Shown here: in pieces, positions 39,388-49,429 of the stretch
Layout: each line of letters starts with the position of its first letter
How positions within the stretch are numbered: position 1 is the stretch's first letter
Assembly: GCA_963777695.1 (NCBI GenBank)
Contig: CAVZRC010000003.1
Location: 3,844,001 to 3,908,000, forward strand
Source: CAVZRC01 sp963777695
GTDB taxonomy: Bacteria; Planctomycetota; Planctomycetia; Isosphaerales; Isosphaeraceae
DNA length: 64,000 nucleotides
Direction of reading: 5' to 3'
The notes under the pieces: model-generated
The model's input: only the letters and a program-made list of their open reading frames with translations
Databases searched by the model: none
What the model was told of the DNA's origin: nothing
Position numbers and translations under genes: made by a program

Positions 39388-40716
39388 GTGACCGACCGAC
39401 CCCTGGCGACGAATCGCACCGACGAGACCCCTGACTCCTCGACGGCCTCCCGAAGAGACTTCTTCAAGGGCACGGCCGCCGCGACGTTGGCGACCGGCCT
39501 GGCCGCTCCCCTGGTCCACGCCGCCGGCAGCGATACGATCAAGATCGGGCTCATCGGCTGCGGCGGCCGGGGCAGCGGCGCGGCCGAGCAGGCGCTGACC
39601 GCCGACTCCAACGCCAGGCTCGTCGCCATGGCCGACGCCTTCCAGGATCGGCTCGACGATAGCCTCTCGAGTCTCAAAGGCTCCTCGTTCGGCGCGCGCG
39701 TCAACGTCCCCAAGGACCGGCAGTACACCGGCTTCGACGGCTACAAGCACGTCATCGACCAGGTCGACCTCGTCCTCCTGACGACGCCGCCGCAATTCCG
39801 GCCCATCCACCTTACCTACGCCGTCGAGAAGGGCGTCCACGCCTTCGTCGAGAAGCCGATGGCCGTCGACGGGCCCGGCCTGCGCAAGTTCCTCGACGCC
39901 TGCAAAGTCGCCAGGCAGAAGAACCTCTCCCTGGTCAACGGCTTCTGCTGGCGGTACGACGGACCGCGTCGCGAGGTGATGAAACACGTCTTCGACGGCA
40001 AGATCGGCGACATCGTCGCCATCGAGACGACCTACAATTCGCAAGGGGTGTGGGAGCCGAGGAAGACGCGCGAAGAATGCGCCTCCGACATGGAATACCA
40101 GATGCGCAACTGGTACTACTACTGCTGGCTCTCCGGCGATCACATCGTCGAGCAGGCCGTCCACGGCATCGACACCATGGGCTGGGTGACCGGCGACAAG
40201 CCGCCGATCCGCTGCTGGGGCGTCGGCGGCCGTCAGTCTCGGACGGATGCGAAGTACGGCAACATCTGGGACCATTTCTCGGTCGTTTATGAGTACCCGA
40301 ACAACGTCAGGGGCTACCACCACTGCCGCCACTGGGTCAACACGCCCACCCAGACCAAGGACTACATCCTCGGCTCCAAGGGCATGGCCGACGTCTTCGG
40401 CAACCCGACGGGAAATCCGTCGATCACCGGCGAGAATAAGTGGCGATATCGGGGCTCGAAGAAGGCCGACATGTACCAGGTCGAGCACGACGAGATGTTC
40501 GCCGCAATCCGCGCCGGCAAGCCGATCAACAACGGCGAGCACGCAGCCAACAGCACCCTGCTCGCATTGATGGGGCGCACCGCCGCTTACACGGGGCTCG
40601 TCGTCACGCCGGAGATGGTCCTCAACTCCAAGGAAGACCTGAGCCCCCCCAAGTACGAGTTCGGCCCGCTGATCGCGCCGGCCGTGCCCGTCCCGGGCTA
40701 TACCAAATTCGCTTGA
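39388..40716 (+). CDS. Gfo/Idh/MocA family oxidoreductase, Tat-exported
   Basis: An intact protein of 442 residues. It has a Tat signal (SRRDFFKGTAAATLATGLAAPLVHA), an NAD(P)-binding Rossmann domain with IKIGLIGCGGRGSGA, then HAFVEKPMAVD, which holds the EKP motif (Lys probably catalytic), and a C-terminal alpha/beta domain with QAVHGIDTMGWVTG and HHCRHWVNTP. Such enzymes oxidise or reduce sugars and inositol-like compounds; the exported planctomycete forms act on polysaccharide-derived sugars. The GTG start at 39388 has GGAGA eight bases upstream; an ATG upstream gives a long leader with no signal. A hairpin terminator follows. Confidence 0.9.
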   Translation: MTDRPLATNRTDETPDSSTASRRDFFKGTAAATLATGLAAPLVHAAGSDTIKIGLIGCGGRGSGAAEQALTADSNARLVAMADAFQDRLDDSLSSLKGSSFGARVNVPKDRQYTGFDGYKHVIDQVDLVLLTTPPQFRPIHLTYAVEKGVHAFVEKPMAVDGPGLRKFLDACKVARQKNLSLVNGFCWRYDGPRREVMKHVFDGKIGDIVAIETTYNSQGVWEPRKTREECASDMEYQMRNWYYYCWLSGDHIVEQAVHGIDTMGWVTGDKPPIRCWGVGGRQSRTDAKYGNIWDHFSVVYEYPNNVRGYHHCRHWVNTPTQTKDYILGSKGMADVFGNPTGNPSITGENKWRYRGSKKADMYQVEHDEMFAAIRAGKPINNGEHAANSTLLALMGRTAAYTGLVVTPEMVLNSKEDLSPPKYEFGPLIAPAVPVPGYTKFA

Positions 40717-40730
40717 GTATGCTGATGAGG

Positions 40731-40758
40731 TCGCCTTCCCCCTGGTGGGGGAAGGCGA
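40731..40758 (+). terminator. 12-bp perfect hairpin after the oxidoreductase gene
   Basis: Stem tcgccttccccc/gggggaaggcga with a 4-base loop, 15 bases past the stop. It lacks a T run, so it may stop transcription inefficiently or protect the mRNA end. The minus-strand PEP-CTERM gene converges from the other side. Confidence 0.55.
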
Positions 40759-40930
40759 TCCGATAGGCCGGATGGGTGGAGACCCTCCAACGCGCACACC
40801 GGTGTTAAAATTGTCAATGAGAAGGAGCGGGCCGAGCCGTAGGACGGCGCGGGCATCGCCGTAAACTCATCGCGGCAGGATGGGCGGTAGCCGGGGGGCG
40901 GCGGTGCTGCCGGCGAGCGGCGGCCCGCGA

Positions 40931-41461
40931 TCAGGCGGCCCGCTCGCGACGACGCCAGGCGTAGGCCGAGCCGATCAGCCCAGCGATCACGCACATCGCC
41001 AGCGACGACGGCTCGGGGACGGCGGTCAGGGTGAAGGAACTGGGGCTTCCGCCTTGATTGGCAGAGTCTGCATAAACATAACCACTCGAACCGATGCCAT
41101 ACATATTAACACTATAACCATTACCGGTACCTAAGAGGATTCCGTCGTCATCGAGCAGCATGGTGGGCTGGCTCGGGAAAAGCTGGTCGTCATAGATGGC
41201 GCCCGACGGGTCGTTAGCCGCCGCAGGTGCGATCGGATTCGGGATCAAGGGGAGGTCGTTATCCGCGGCGACGCTGCTGTAAATGATGCCGCTGACGGCC
41301 GTGTACGAGCCGTCGCCATTGGGCGTCGCCTCGAGCGTGCCGTGGCCGCTGGCGAAAGGCCCGGAGAACGTGAAATCGAAGGTGACCGACCCTGCCCGTG
41401 CCGAAGCCCCGGCGAGGGATACGAGAAGGACGACTGCCGTGACGCTTAGCAACCGACGCAT
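40931..41461 (-). CDS. PEP-CTERM sorting domain protein
   Basis: A protein of 176 residues with a signal peptide (MRRLLSVTAVVLLVSLAGASARA), a beta-rich body beginning VTFDFTFSGPFASGHGTLEATP, an acidic loop region and a C-terminal PEP-CTERM signal (VPEPSSLAM, hydrophobic helix, WRRRER). The body resembles exported proteins of unknown function in planctomycetes. ATG 41461 follows GGAG. It converges with the oxidoreductase gene. Confidence 0.87.
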   Translation of the reverse strand: MRRLLSVTAVVLLVSLAGASARAGSVTFDFTFSGPFASGHGTLEATPNGDGSYTAVSGIIYSSVAADNDLPLIPNPIAPAAANDPSGAIYDDQLFPSQPTMLLDDDGILLGTGNGYSVNMYGIGSSGYVYADSANQGGSPSSFTLTAVPEPSSLAMCVIAGLIGSAYAWRRRERAA

Positions 41462-41925
41462 GGCGAATTCTCCGAAGTGCCGAGATGTCTCGTAAGGGGC
41501 GTCACGCACGAGCCATTACATTTGACCTCTCTCTGGAACCGCCGACCGACGCCAGTCCAGGTCGGGTCGTCGGAGGCGAGTGATCGCGACTCGCCGATCC
41601 TTGGGCCTCGAGACCGCTGCATCGTCCATGGATGGCGTCTTCGCCGAGCGAGGAGGCTCCCGGGCGAGCGAGGGTCCGGGTCCGGATGATCCACGCAACG
41701 GCTCGCGTGTAAGAGTGTCGGGTTATCGCCAGGACGGGGTGAGTTACAGCCTCGGGACGAATTCGGCCACCGCTCAGGATCCCCAACCGGTCGTGCGACC
41801 GATCGGGGAGCTTCGAGTCGTGCGCACATGGTCGAGGCAACTGGAACGATTGCAGGCCCGGCCTCGGGACGGGGGCATGTCGTCGCCGTCGGGTCGGGTC
41901 TGGCGAGTAAACTGGAGAGCCATCG
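41462..41925. other. Divergent intergenic region
   Basis: 464 bases between the PEP-CTERM and protease genes, which are transcribed away from each other. It must hold both promoters; none is clear. No frame here has coding support. Confidence 0.4.
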
Positions 41926-44373
41926 ATGAAGAGCATCCTGAAGACCTTCGAGAAGTCCGGTCTGTTGGCGGGGCATGGTCCGCGTCGCCGACCGAGGAAT
42001 CCGCGGCGGAACGCCACGCCGAATGCCGAGTCGCTCGAGTCCAGGCAATTGCTGACCGGCGTCGTCGTGGGCCCGAGCAACATCCCCGCGCCGATCTGGA
42101 CGCCGACGGACACCAACCTGTTCGACGCGCAGAACGGGCCCATGGCCAACCTCGGGACCACCCTGGTCTCGATGTATCAATCCTACGCCACCACGCCGCC
42201 CGTCGCCGGCCCGCAGTCGCCCGCATCCGCCGCCCTCGCCTCGTCCCGGCTCGCGTCCCAGTTCCCCATGGTGGAGCTCCACGACGGCCTGGTCGGGATG
42301 GACATCAACAGCCTCGGGGGCAATTTCAACCAGTTCGTTAGCGAGCTCTCGAGCCTGGGCATGCAGGTCACGGACTCGAGCGCGACCTACGGGATCGTCG
42401 AGGGCTGGGTGCCCATCGCCGAGCTGCCGACGATCGCGCGATTGCCGCAGACGATGAGCGGCTCGCCCATACTCACCCCGGTCACGCACGCCTTCGAGGG
42501 CTTCCAGGGGATTGCCTACGACGAGCCCGAGACGGCGCTGGGGGCCGATGCCGCACGCTCGCAGTTCGGATTGACCGGCGCGGGCGTGACGGTGGGCGTC
42601 CTTTCGGACAGCGTCAGCAGCGTTGGCGGGGGACTCCAAGACTCGTACAACACGGGCGACCTCAACCCGGCCAATCCCGTCAAGGTGCTCGCTGACAGTA
42701 CCGGCGAAGACGAGGGCCGTGCCATGCTCGAGGGCATCCACGACATCGCGCCGGGGGCGAATCTCCAATTCGCCGACGCCGGCCCCGGCGATCTCGGCTT
42801 CGGGCAGAACATCGAAGCCCTGGCCAACGCGGGATCCAAGCTCATCGTCAACGACATCAGCTACCAGGATGAGCCGTTCTTCCAGGATGGCCTAATCTCG
42901 CAGGGGATCGACTACGCCACGTCTCGCGGCGCGATCTACTTCAGCGCCGCCGCCAATTCCGGGAGCCAACAGGGCTACCTCTCGGCGTTCCGTCCGGTCA
43001 CCGCCACGGTGCACGGGGTCTCGGGCACCTGGCAGAACTCCAACGGAGGCACCGGCGCGGCCAGCGAGCTCTTGCCGGTCACCACCGGGGTGGACAGCGC
43101 CTTCATCAATTTCCAGTACGACCAGCCATTCAAGACCCAGGAGCCGGCCGGGGCGACGGCGAGCGTCACCTCGGATATGTCGTTCTACGTCTACAATTCC
43201 ACCGGCACCATCGTCGCCTCGGGCACGGACGACAATGTCGCGACTCAGCAGCCCTACCAGGCCGTGACGGTCCCCAACCCGGGCACTTACTATGTGGCGA
43301 TCAAATTGGTGTCGGGGACGGCACCGGGTCACGTCGAATTCGTGGGGACTCAGGACGCCGGTGCCCTCACGGTGAGCCTGCAGTACGGCTCCGCCGGCGC
43401 GACGTACTATCCGTCGAGCGAGGGTCACGAGACCGCGGCCGCGACGATCGGCGTGGGCGCGACGCCCTGGTGGGCACCATCACCGTTCGTGGGCCAGACC
43501 CCGCTGGCCAACGAGGGGTCCAGCTCGACCGGCCCGGGCCTCATCGACCTCAGTCCCAAGGGCACGCCGATCGCCTCGCTACTCGTCCAAAATCCGGCGG
43601 TCACCGGGCCGGACGGCGGCACGACCTCGTTCTTCGGGCAGAGCGGTATCGACACGACTTTGTACGCCCCGAACTCCTCTTACAACTACGTGCCGCAGAA
43701 TCAACAGAATCTCAAGAGCTTCTTCGGCACCTCCCAGGCCGCACCAAACGTGGCGGCCGTGGTGGCCTTGATGCTGCAAGAGGTCCCCACGCTCAGCCGC
43801 GTGCAGATCCTGTCGGCCTTGGAAACGACGGCGACTCCGATGAACGGCACGCCGGCGGGGAGCTGGAACGTGCAATCGGGCTACGGACTGGTCAACGCCG
43901 TCGCCTCGATCAAGTCCATCGCGCCGCCCAACCTCGCTGCCACGACCGTCGCGGCGAGTTCGTCGGTCGGCATGCCGACCGTCAACCAGCCCTTTAGCTT
44001 GACGGCCGCGGTGTCGGGCTCCAAGGGCACGCCGGGCGGCTCGGTGGATTTCTACGACATCTCGTACAACACCGACCTGGGCTCGGTCCCCCTCTCGGGC
44101 GGACAAGCCACCTTGACGACCACCCCCACGACGACTGGGGCTCATGTCTACCTGCTCACCTACAGCGGCAACGGCACGTACGCCAAGAACACCGCCTACC
44201 TGGTGCTCAATGTCGTATCGTTCTCGCCCTCGGTCATCCACCACGGAACGGGCCCGGTCAGCGGGGAATTCGGCACCTCCGGCGATTCCGAGGTGATCGA
44301 TGACGTGGCTGTCAGCATCGCGTCGCTCGCCCTCAGCGAGGGCAACTCCGTCGTGAAGAAGCATACGAGCTGA
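41926..44373 (+). CDS. Subtilase-like surface protease with LEPRxLL-type N-terminus
   Basis: A protein of 815 residues, intact. The start has a basic region and ESLESRQLLTG, resembling the LEPRxLL motif of planctomycete surface proteins. The S8-type domain shows GVTVGVLSDS (Asp about 228) and GTSQAAPNVAA (nucleophile Ser603). The usual HGT motif is replaced by EDEGRAMLEGIHDIAPGA, putting Glu (about 261-263) where His is expected, as in some atypical subtilases. A prepeptidase-like beta domain (about 360-490) and a C-terminal Ig-like domain (about 670-770; PFSLTAAVSGSKGTPGGSVDFYD) follow. GGAGAG precedes the ATG. Substrate unknown. Confidence 0.85.
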   Translation: MKSILKTFEKSGLLAGHGPRRRPRNPRRNATPNAESLESRQLLTGVVVGPSNIPAPIWTPTDTNLFDAQNGPMANLGTTLVSMYQSYATTPPVAGPQSPASAALASSRLASQFPMVELHDGLVGMDINSLGGNFNQFVSELSSLGMQVTDSSATYGIVEGWVPIAELPTIARLPQTMSGSPILTPVTHAFEGFQGIAYDEPETALGADAARSQFGLTGAGVTVGVLSDSVSSVGGGLQDSYNTGDLNPANPVKVLADSTGEDEGRAMLEGIHDIAPGANLQFADAGPGDLGFGQNIEALANAGSKLIVNDISYQDEPFFQDGLISQGIDYATSRGAIYFSAAANSGSQQGYLSAFRPVTATVHGVSGTWQNSNGGTGAASELLPVTTGVDSAFINFQYDQPFKTQEPAGATASVTSDMSFYVYNSTGTIVASGTDDNVATQQPYQAVTVPNPGTYYVAIKLVSGTAPGHVEFVGTQDAGALTVSLQYGSAGATYYPSSEGHETAAATIGVGATPWWAPSPFVGQTPLANEGSSSTGPGLIDLSPKGTPIASLLVQNPAVTGPDGGTTSFFGQSGIDTTLYAPNSSYNYVPQNQQNLKSFFGTSQAAPNVAAVVALMLQEVPTLSRVQILSALETTATPMNGTPAGSWNVQSGYGLVNAVASIKSIAPPNLAATTVAASSSVGMPTVNQPFSLTAAVSGSKGTPGGSVDFYDISYNTDLGSVPLSGGQATLTTTPTTTGAHVYLLTYSGNGTYAKNTAYLVLNVVSFSPSVIHHGTGPVSGEFGTSGDSEVIDDVAVSIASLALSEGNSVVKKHTS

Positions 44374-44586
44374 GGATCGTCGCCTCGATCCGACGTCCCC
44401 CGGGCGCCCCGGTTCACTCCATGTGAGCCGGTTCGTCCCGGGGGAATGCTCTACCCGGCTCCCTATGATCTCGATCAACTGATCGGCCTCGAGGATGAGG
44501 TCGAGGATCGTGAGGACATTGGCGACTTGTGAGGCAGGCGCCTCCCCCGGGAGGGGTCTGAAACGGGGACGAGCTACATTTGCATT
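44374..44586. other. Convergent intergenic region with gaaacggggacg core
   Basis: About 210 bases between converging genes. It contains gaaacggggacgagcta (44560-44576), a single copy of the motif that is tandem at 22786 and 56774. No gene is seen. Confidence 0.5.
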
Positions 44587-47500
44587 CTAGAACCTGGTCA
44601 CCGCGCTCTTCCGACGGAGCTGCAAGACCTTGGCGTCGGGGTCGGCGATGATCCGGTCGGGCTCGAAGTCGCATGACAGATTCGGGTTGCCCGTCTCACC
44701 CTTGCCGAGAGTGATCGTCGTGCGGGCCTCTCGGTAGTCGGGCGAGGGAGACCCGTCCTTGGCGAACCGATCGCCTCGCGTGGCGGCCACCTCGACGGGC
44801 ATCGTGCCGGAGCCGACATTCTGGATCCGGACGCTCACGTCCCAGGCCGATCCCCTGGCGGTCTTCCGCGGCTCCGTGAGCTGGTATTCGGGCAAGACGA
44901 CTTCGAAGAACCACTGGCGGGCGAAGGCGTCGTAAGCCGACGGGTCCGGGGCGAACGGGCGCATCGCGGCCACGTAGTCCTGGAGCACCGGGTGGTCGGG
45001 GTTGCCGTGATAGGTCTTCATGAACGACTGGATGCCGGCCAGGGCGCGGTCGCGGCCCATGTAGTTCAACAGCATCCAGAAGACCCAGCCCCCCTTGTCG
45101 TAGGTGACCGTCCCGTCACCGGGCCGCGTGCCGTCAATCTTGACCAGGGGCCGCTCGGAATCGACCTGCCGCGCCCGCCCGTAGTCCGCCTCGATCCGCT
45201 TGCAGAAGTCGATCCGGGCGTTGAGGCCCTTGACCTGCTCGATCAGCAGGATCGTCGAGAAGTGCGAGGTACCTTCCGACACAATATTGGCGCCTGGCCC
45301 CTTCCCCGGCGTCACGATGCTGCCCCACCACTGGTGAGCCGCCTCATGCGCGGTGATCTCGAAGGCCGTGTGGATCCCTGGCGTACTATAGGCGAGGAAG
45401 CCGATCCCTTCCGAGAACGTGATATTCGTGGGAAAGCCCTGCGCGTAGGACGCCAGGTTGGCGAACTCGCTCAGCTTCAATTCGCGCCAGGGATAGGGAT
45501 AGAACCACTGCGAGTAATGGCGTCGGGCCGCGTCGAGCGCCTCGCGCATGTCGGCGATGTTGTACCGATGGCCGGGATGGTAGTACACGGCCGTCCCCTC
45601 GCCGCGCTCGACGGCCCAACGGCCCGCGATCACGTTGAAGAAGCTCACCGGATGGTCGCTCTCCCAGACCGCGGTCCGTCGGCCGTCCTTCACCGAGTCC
45701 TCGGTCTGGATGCCCACGGAATTGAGGGTGAAATCGGACGGCCCGGTGATCGTGATCCGCGTCGTGAAGGGTGCGCGGCTGCCGAATCCGGTGTCCGTAC
45801 GGCCCTCGAAGAAGTCGTCGGGATATTCGCGAGAATCGTGCCGGTTGTCCTCGTCGATGCCGATCGTTTCATGGAACCCGAGCAAGGGGACGACGGTGGG
45901 GCGGAAGCTGGTCAGGACGACGCCCGACGGGAGGATGAACTCCGGCGATCCGCCCCCCTTCCTGCTGATACCTCGGGGATAGGTACCCTCATGTTCGAAT
46001 CCGATCCGCATGCACTGTCCCCGCGCGAGCGACCCTCCCGGCGGCGTGAAGACGAAGAGGTTCGCGCGGTCGTTGGGCTTGTGCGGCCGGTCGTCGAGGG
46101 TCCAGGCCAGTTTCTCCCAGTGCGGCCCCCCGGTCAGCAGGACCTCGCGGAGTGGCCTGTCCTCCGTGTTGACGAGATCGAAGGTCCCCGAGGCGTGGTA
46201 GCGCCCCCGGTCGGGGAACAGGTCGAGATGGAGCGTGACGTGACTCAGGTCGGGGACCCTCGCATCGAGATAGGTCGCCAGGTTCTTCCGCCAGTAATCC
46301 TTCTCGCGTTTCTTGGCGGCGCCGCCCTGGTGTCCCCAGCTCACCTCGAGGGCCAGCCAGATCAAGGCGATCAGCGGGACGAGTGCCCAAGGCGCCAGCC
46401 GGACCGCCGTGCGAGACAACGGCCGCGGGCTCAGCCGATGGAGAATCCGCGTGGCGTCCGGCTCGCGTCGACGGTAGAAGCGAATGGTCAGGACGGCGAA
46501 GAAGACCAAGAGGCCCAAGGCCGCGACGCGGCTCAGGATGAAGGCCCGGCGATCGAGCTCCATCACGCTGATGTCGCTGGCCTGGACCGCCCCCCACATC
46601 GGCCAGTTGCCGACCCAGTTGATCTGATCGGTCAAGTAGCGGTATCCCGTGAACATGAGCACGCCAAGTGCCACTGCGTAAGTCGCGTAGCGGTTCTGCG
46701 TGAGCGCATGGACGACCATGACGAACGCGATCCACACCAGGGTCGTCGGCACGATCAGCGCGCCCCAGTACACCAGGAACGGGCGCATGTCGAGAGGGAC
46801 CTCGCCCTGGATCAAGATCGCGATGACACCGGACATCGCGATGGTCATGAAGGTCACCAGGGCGACGGCCCCCATGGCGACCAGCTTGCCGAGCAGGATC
46901 GATCCCGTCCGGATCGGGGTGGCGAGGGCGATGGCCGCCAGCCGGGTCGATCGCTCCCGCTCGAGCGACTCGACCGTGTAGAACAGCAGGAGAAAGCAGA
47001 GCGTCGTGACGAGCGTCCTCATCGATCGGACGGCATATCCCGAGGGCGTGACGAGGAGAAACGTCTCGAAGGGACCGACCTCGATCAGCGCCGGCCCCAG
47101 GGCCAGGAGCAACAGCAACGGGATGAACAGGTACAGCCCGGGGCTGGAGCGCAGCTCGGCCAGCTCGCTCCGGGCCACATGCCAGGCCCCGCGGAGCAGA
47201 CCCGGGCGGCCCATCGTCATGCCCAGCGAGGCCAGTGGGCCCGGGATGGCGACCGACGCCCGGGACCGTTCTGGTGCGGATGCCGCCTTGCCGGCCTCGA
47301 GCTCGCTCCGCATGAGCTCCGCCGCCCGCCTCGCTGTGCGAGACACTTCGCCGCGTACGGTCGCGGCGAAGTGTCGGCCGGCGAGCGCCACCGAGCCGAG
47401 GCCGATCAAGACCATCGCCACGCGGCTGGCCACGAATCCCGCATCCAGGGGAATCGTCGAGGTATTGTAGAACGCGACCCCGCGATCGACCTTGAGCCAC

Positions 47501-48219
47501 GTCTCGTTCAGCCATCGCCATCCCGACGGATCGATCAGCATGAGCGCCCGATCGATCCGGGGATCGAGCCAGCTCGGCGACCACTCCCAGAGGAAGAACC
47601 CGACGAAGATCAGGATCGCGACCGGCAGGAGGAACACCAGCACCGGCCTTCGCATCCACTCGCCGACGAGGAACGAGACGCCGGCGCAAGACAGGAGCAT
47701 CGGCAGGGAGAACACCAGCGCCGGCTTGAAGTAGTTCAGGACCTGGAACGGACCGCGGACCTCGCTGGAATTGGCGTTGGGGATCAGATGCTGGCAGGCC
47801 ATCATGGCGGTCAGGTGGAGGACCAGGATGATGAGACAGCCGACGATGACGGCCGCAAACTTGGCCCAGATGTATTCGTGGGGGCGAAGGGGGGTCGCAT
47901 GGATCAGCTCGCCCAGTCGCCATTCATCGTCCTGGATGATCGGCATCCCCGCCGCGACGGCCAGGAAGAATGTATAGAAGAGCAGCGTCAGGATCGCGAG
48001 CTGTTGCGCGGCCGCGAACTCGGACGTGACGTGGGCCTTGGTCCCCCCGACGGTCGCGTCGCCCGACTGGATCATCAGGATCCCGCTCGAGAGCCCCCAG
48101 GCGATCAGGATCAGGATCAATCCCCAGATGATGAACAGCGGACGACGTGCGTTGTGGGCGAGGTCGCGGAACAGCACCGTGCCGAACCGTCGCAGGCCGG
48201 AACCCATCGAGTGGATCAT
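44587..48219 (-). CDS. ABC transporter permease fused to an M1 family metallopeptidase
   Basis: A protein of 1,210 residues. The N-terminal 600 residues hold two sets of ABC-2-type permease helices (for example FIIWGLILILIAWGLSSG, FLLPVAILIFVGFFLW, LYLFIPLLLLLALGPALI). The C-terminal half is an M1 aminopeptidase-like domain with HEAAHQWW (His about 958 and 962, zinc ligands) and a downstream Glu in SEGTSHF. This fusion is known in several bacterial phyla. The start overlaps the stop of the ABC ATPase gene by four bases (ATGA), so both are made together. It probably exports or senses peptides at the envelope; the substrate is unknown. Intact. Confidence 0.9.
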   Translation of the reverse strand: MIHSMGSGLRRFGTVLFRDLAHNARRPLFIIWGLILILIAWGLSSGILMIQSGDATVGGTKAHVTSEFAAAQQLAILTLLFYTFFLAVAAGMPIIQDDEWRLGELIHATPLRPHEYIWAKFAAVIVGCLIILVLHLTAMMACQHLIPNANSSEVRGPFQVLNYFKPALVFSLPMLLSCAGVSFLVGEWMRRPVLVFLLPVAILIFVGFFLWEWSPSWLDPRIDRALMLIDPSGWRWLNETWLKVDRGVAFYNTSTIPLDAGFVASRVAMVLIGLGSVALAGRHFAATVRGEVSRTARRAAELMRSELEAGKAASAPERSRASVAIPGPLASLGMTMGRPGLLRGAWHVARSELAELRSSPGLYLFIPLLLLLALGPALIEVGPFETFLLVTPSGYAVRSMRTLVTTLCFLLLFYTVESLERERSTRLAAIALATPIRTGSILLGKLVAMGAVALVTFMTIAMSGVIAILIQGEVPLDMRPFLVYWGALIVPTTLVWIAFVMVVHALTQNRYATYAVALGVLMFTGYRYLTDQINWVGNWPMWGAVQASDISVMELDRRAFILSRVAALGLLVFFAVLTIRFYRRREPDATRILHRLSPRPLSRTAVRLAPWALVPLIALIWLALEVSWGHQGGAAKKREKDYWRKNLATYLDARVPDLSHVTLHLDLFPDRGRYHASGTFDLVNTEDRPLREVLLTGGPHWEKLAWTLDDRPHKPNDRANLFVFTPPGGSLARGQCMRIGFEHEGTYPRGISRKGGGSPEFILPSGVVLTSFRPTVVPLLGFHETIGIDEDNRHDSREYPDDFFEGRTDTGFGSRAPFTTRITITGPSDFTLNSVGIQTEDSVKDGRRTAVWESDHPVSFFNVIAGRWAVERGEGTAVYYHPGHRYNIADMREALDAARRHYSQWFYPYPWRELKLSEFANLASYAQGFPTNITFSEGIGFLAYSTPGIHTAFEITAHEAAHQWWGSIVTPGKGPGANIVSEGTSHFSTILLIEQVKGLNARIDFCKRIEADYGRARQVDSERPLVKIDGTRPGDGTVTYDKGGWVFWMLLNYMGRDRALAGIQSFMKTYHGNPDHPVLQDYVAAMRPFAPDPSAYDAFARQWFFEVVLPEYQLTEPRKTARGSAWDVSVRIQNVGSGTMPVEVAATRGDRFAKDGSPSPDYREARTTITLGKGETGNPNLSCDFEPDRIIADPDAKVLQLRRKSAVTRF

Positions 48220-49196
48220 CGGAGGCCCCCCTCGGCGGACGTCGCCCCGGTCATGATGCCATCGTTCGAGAGGGACGACGCGACTACCTCGCCGAGAACA
48301 GGCACTTCGATCCCGAGGAGGCCGCCGGTCTTGATCAGGACCAGGTAGGCGTCCTCGAGCGTCGGAGCGACCGGCACGAATCCGGGGGGCGGGTCTCCTT
48401 CGGGCTGATAGACCCTCACGCGATTGCGGCCTTCGACGAGATAGGCTTGCGCCACACATCGCTCGGAGTCGGCGAGCAGCCGGTCGTATTCCTCGGCCGA
48501 GATCGTGCCCTCGTAGATCGCCCCGTCGATCGCGCTTCGGGCCAGGCCGGGCGTCGTGTCGGCGATCAATCGGCCGTGCCGGATCACGGCGAACCGGGGG
48601 CAAAGCATGGCCACGTCCTCGACGATATGCGTGGACAGGACCACGATACGATCGGCGGCGAGCTCCGAGAGCAGCCGATAGAACCGCAGCCGTTCCTCGG
48701 GATCGAGCCCGGCCGTCGGCTCGTCGACGATGACGAGCCGCGGGTCGCCGGCGATGGCCTGCGCGATCCCCAATCGCTGTCGCATGCCTCCCGAGTACGT
48801 CTTCACCTTCCGCTTCGCCGCGAACGAGAGGGCGACGCGGTCGAGCAGCTCGCCGCAAAGGGCCTTCTCGCCCCTCGGCGACTTGATCCCCTTGAGGCGG
48901 AGCAAGTAACGGAGCATCCGCTCGCCCGTGAGGTGGGGGAAGAAACCGAACTCCTGTGGGAGATACCCCAGCCGCTCGCGGATCGGCTCGGGCCGGTCGA
49001 GCATCGATTCGCCGTCGAGCGTCGCCGTCCCCGAGGTCGGCTCGAGCATCCCGGCGAGGATGCGCATCAGGGTCGTCTTGCCGGCACCATTCGGGCCCAG
49101 CAGGCCGAACATCCCGTTGCGTACGTCCAGGTCGACCCCGACCAGCGCCGCGACCGGGCCTGGATAGATCTTCACGAGGTCGCGTATGGAGAGCAT
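48216..49196 (-). CDS. ABC transporter ATP-binding protein
   Basis: A protein of 326 residues with Walker A (GPNGAGKTT), Q-loop (LPQEFGFF), signature (YSGGMRQRLG), Walker B (LVIVDEPTAGLDP) and the switch His (LSTHIVED). It is of the ABC-2 (drug, lipid or peptide efflux) type and powers the fused permease-peptidase encoded directly after it. The C-terminal 90 residues beyond the ATPase core are an accessory domain. ATG 49196 (MLSIRDLVKIYPG) follows GAAAGGAACC; a longer frame upstream lacks such a site. Confidence 0.93.
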   Translation of the reverse strand: MLSIRDLVKIYPGPVAALVGVDLDVRNGMFGLLGPNGAGKTTLMRILAGMLEPTSGTATLDGESMLDRPEPIRERLGYLPQEFGFFPHLTGERMLRYLLRLKGIKSPRGEKALCGELLDRVALSFAAKRKVKTYSGGMRQRLGIAQAIAGDPRLVIVDEPTAGLDPEERLRFYRLLSELAADRIVVLSTHIVEDVAMLCPRFAVIRHGRLIADTTPGLARSAIDGAIYEGTISAEEYDRLLADSERCVAQAYLVEGRNRVRVYQPEGDPPPGFVPVAPTLEDAYLVLIKTGGLLGIEVPVLGEVVASSLSNDGIMTGATSAEGGLR

Positions 49197-49353
49197 CCGG
49201 TTCCTTTCTCGTCGGATCCTGTCGGGCGACCGATCGGCCCGACGAGGAGCGATCATGGCAACGGAGGCGCATCAGCCCGGCGATCACTAAACCATTCGTC
49301 GTCAATCGCCCAACATTCAGGGACGCCGACGAAAAACACCCGCCGATAAGCGA

Positions 49354-49395
49354 GACGGGTTGCACAGCCCCCTCGAGGAGGCCGTGCAACCCGTC
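49354..49395 (-). terminator. 12-bp hairpin downstream of nrdJ
   Basis: Arms gacgggttgcac and gtgcaacccgtc around an 18-base loop. It lies about 35 bases after the nrdJ stop. On the minus strand the tail is not T-rich (on the plus strand it is ttgttgt), so termination may be weak or bidirectional. Confidence 0.5.
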
Positions 49396-49429
49396 TTGTT
49401 GTCTCATGATTTCGACGGAGCTTCGACTC

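Noticed and set aside
44992..48348. Plus-strand frame of 1,118 codons
   Set aside because: Antisense to the ABC permease-peptidase; Arg/Gly/Asp-rich, no domain, a typical shadow of GC-rich coding sequence.
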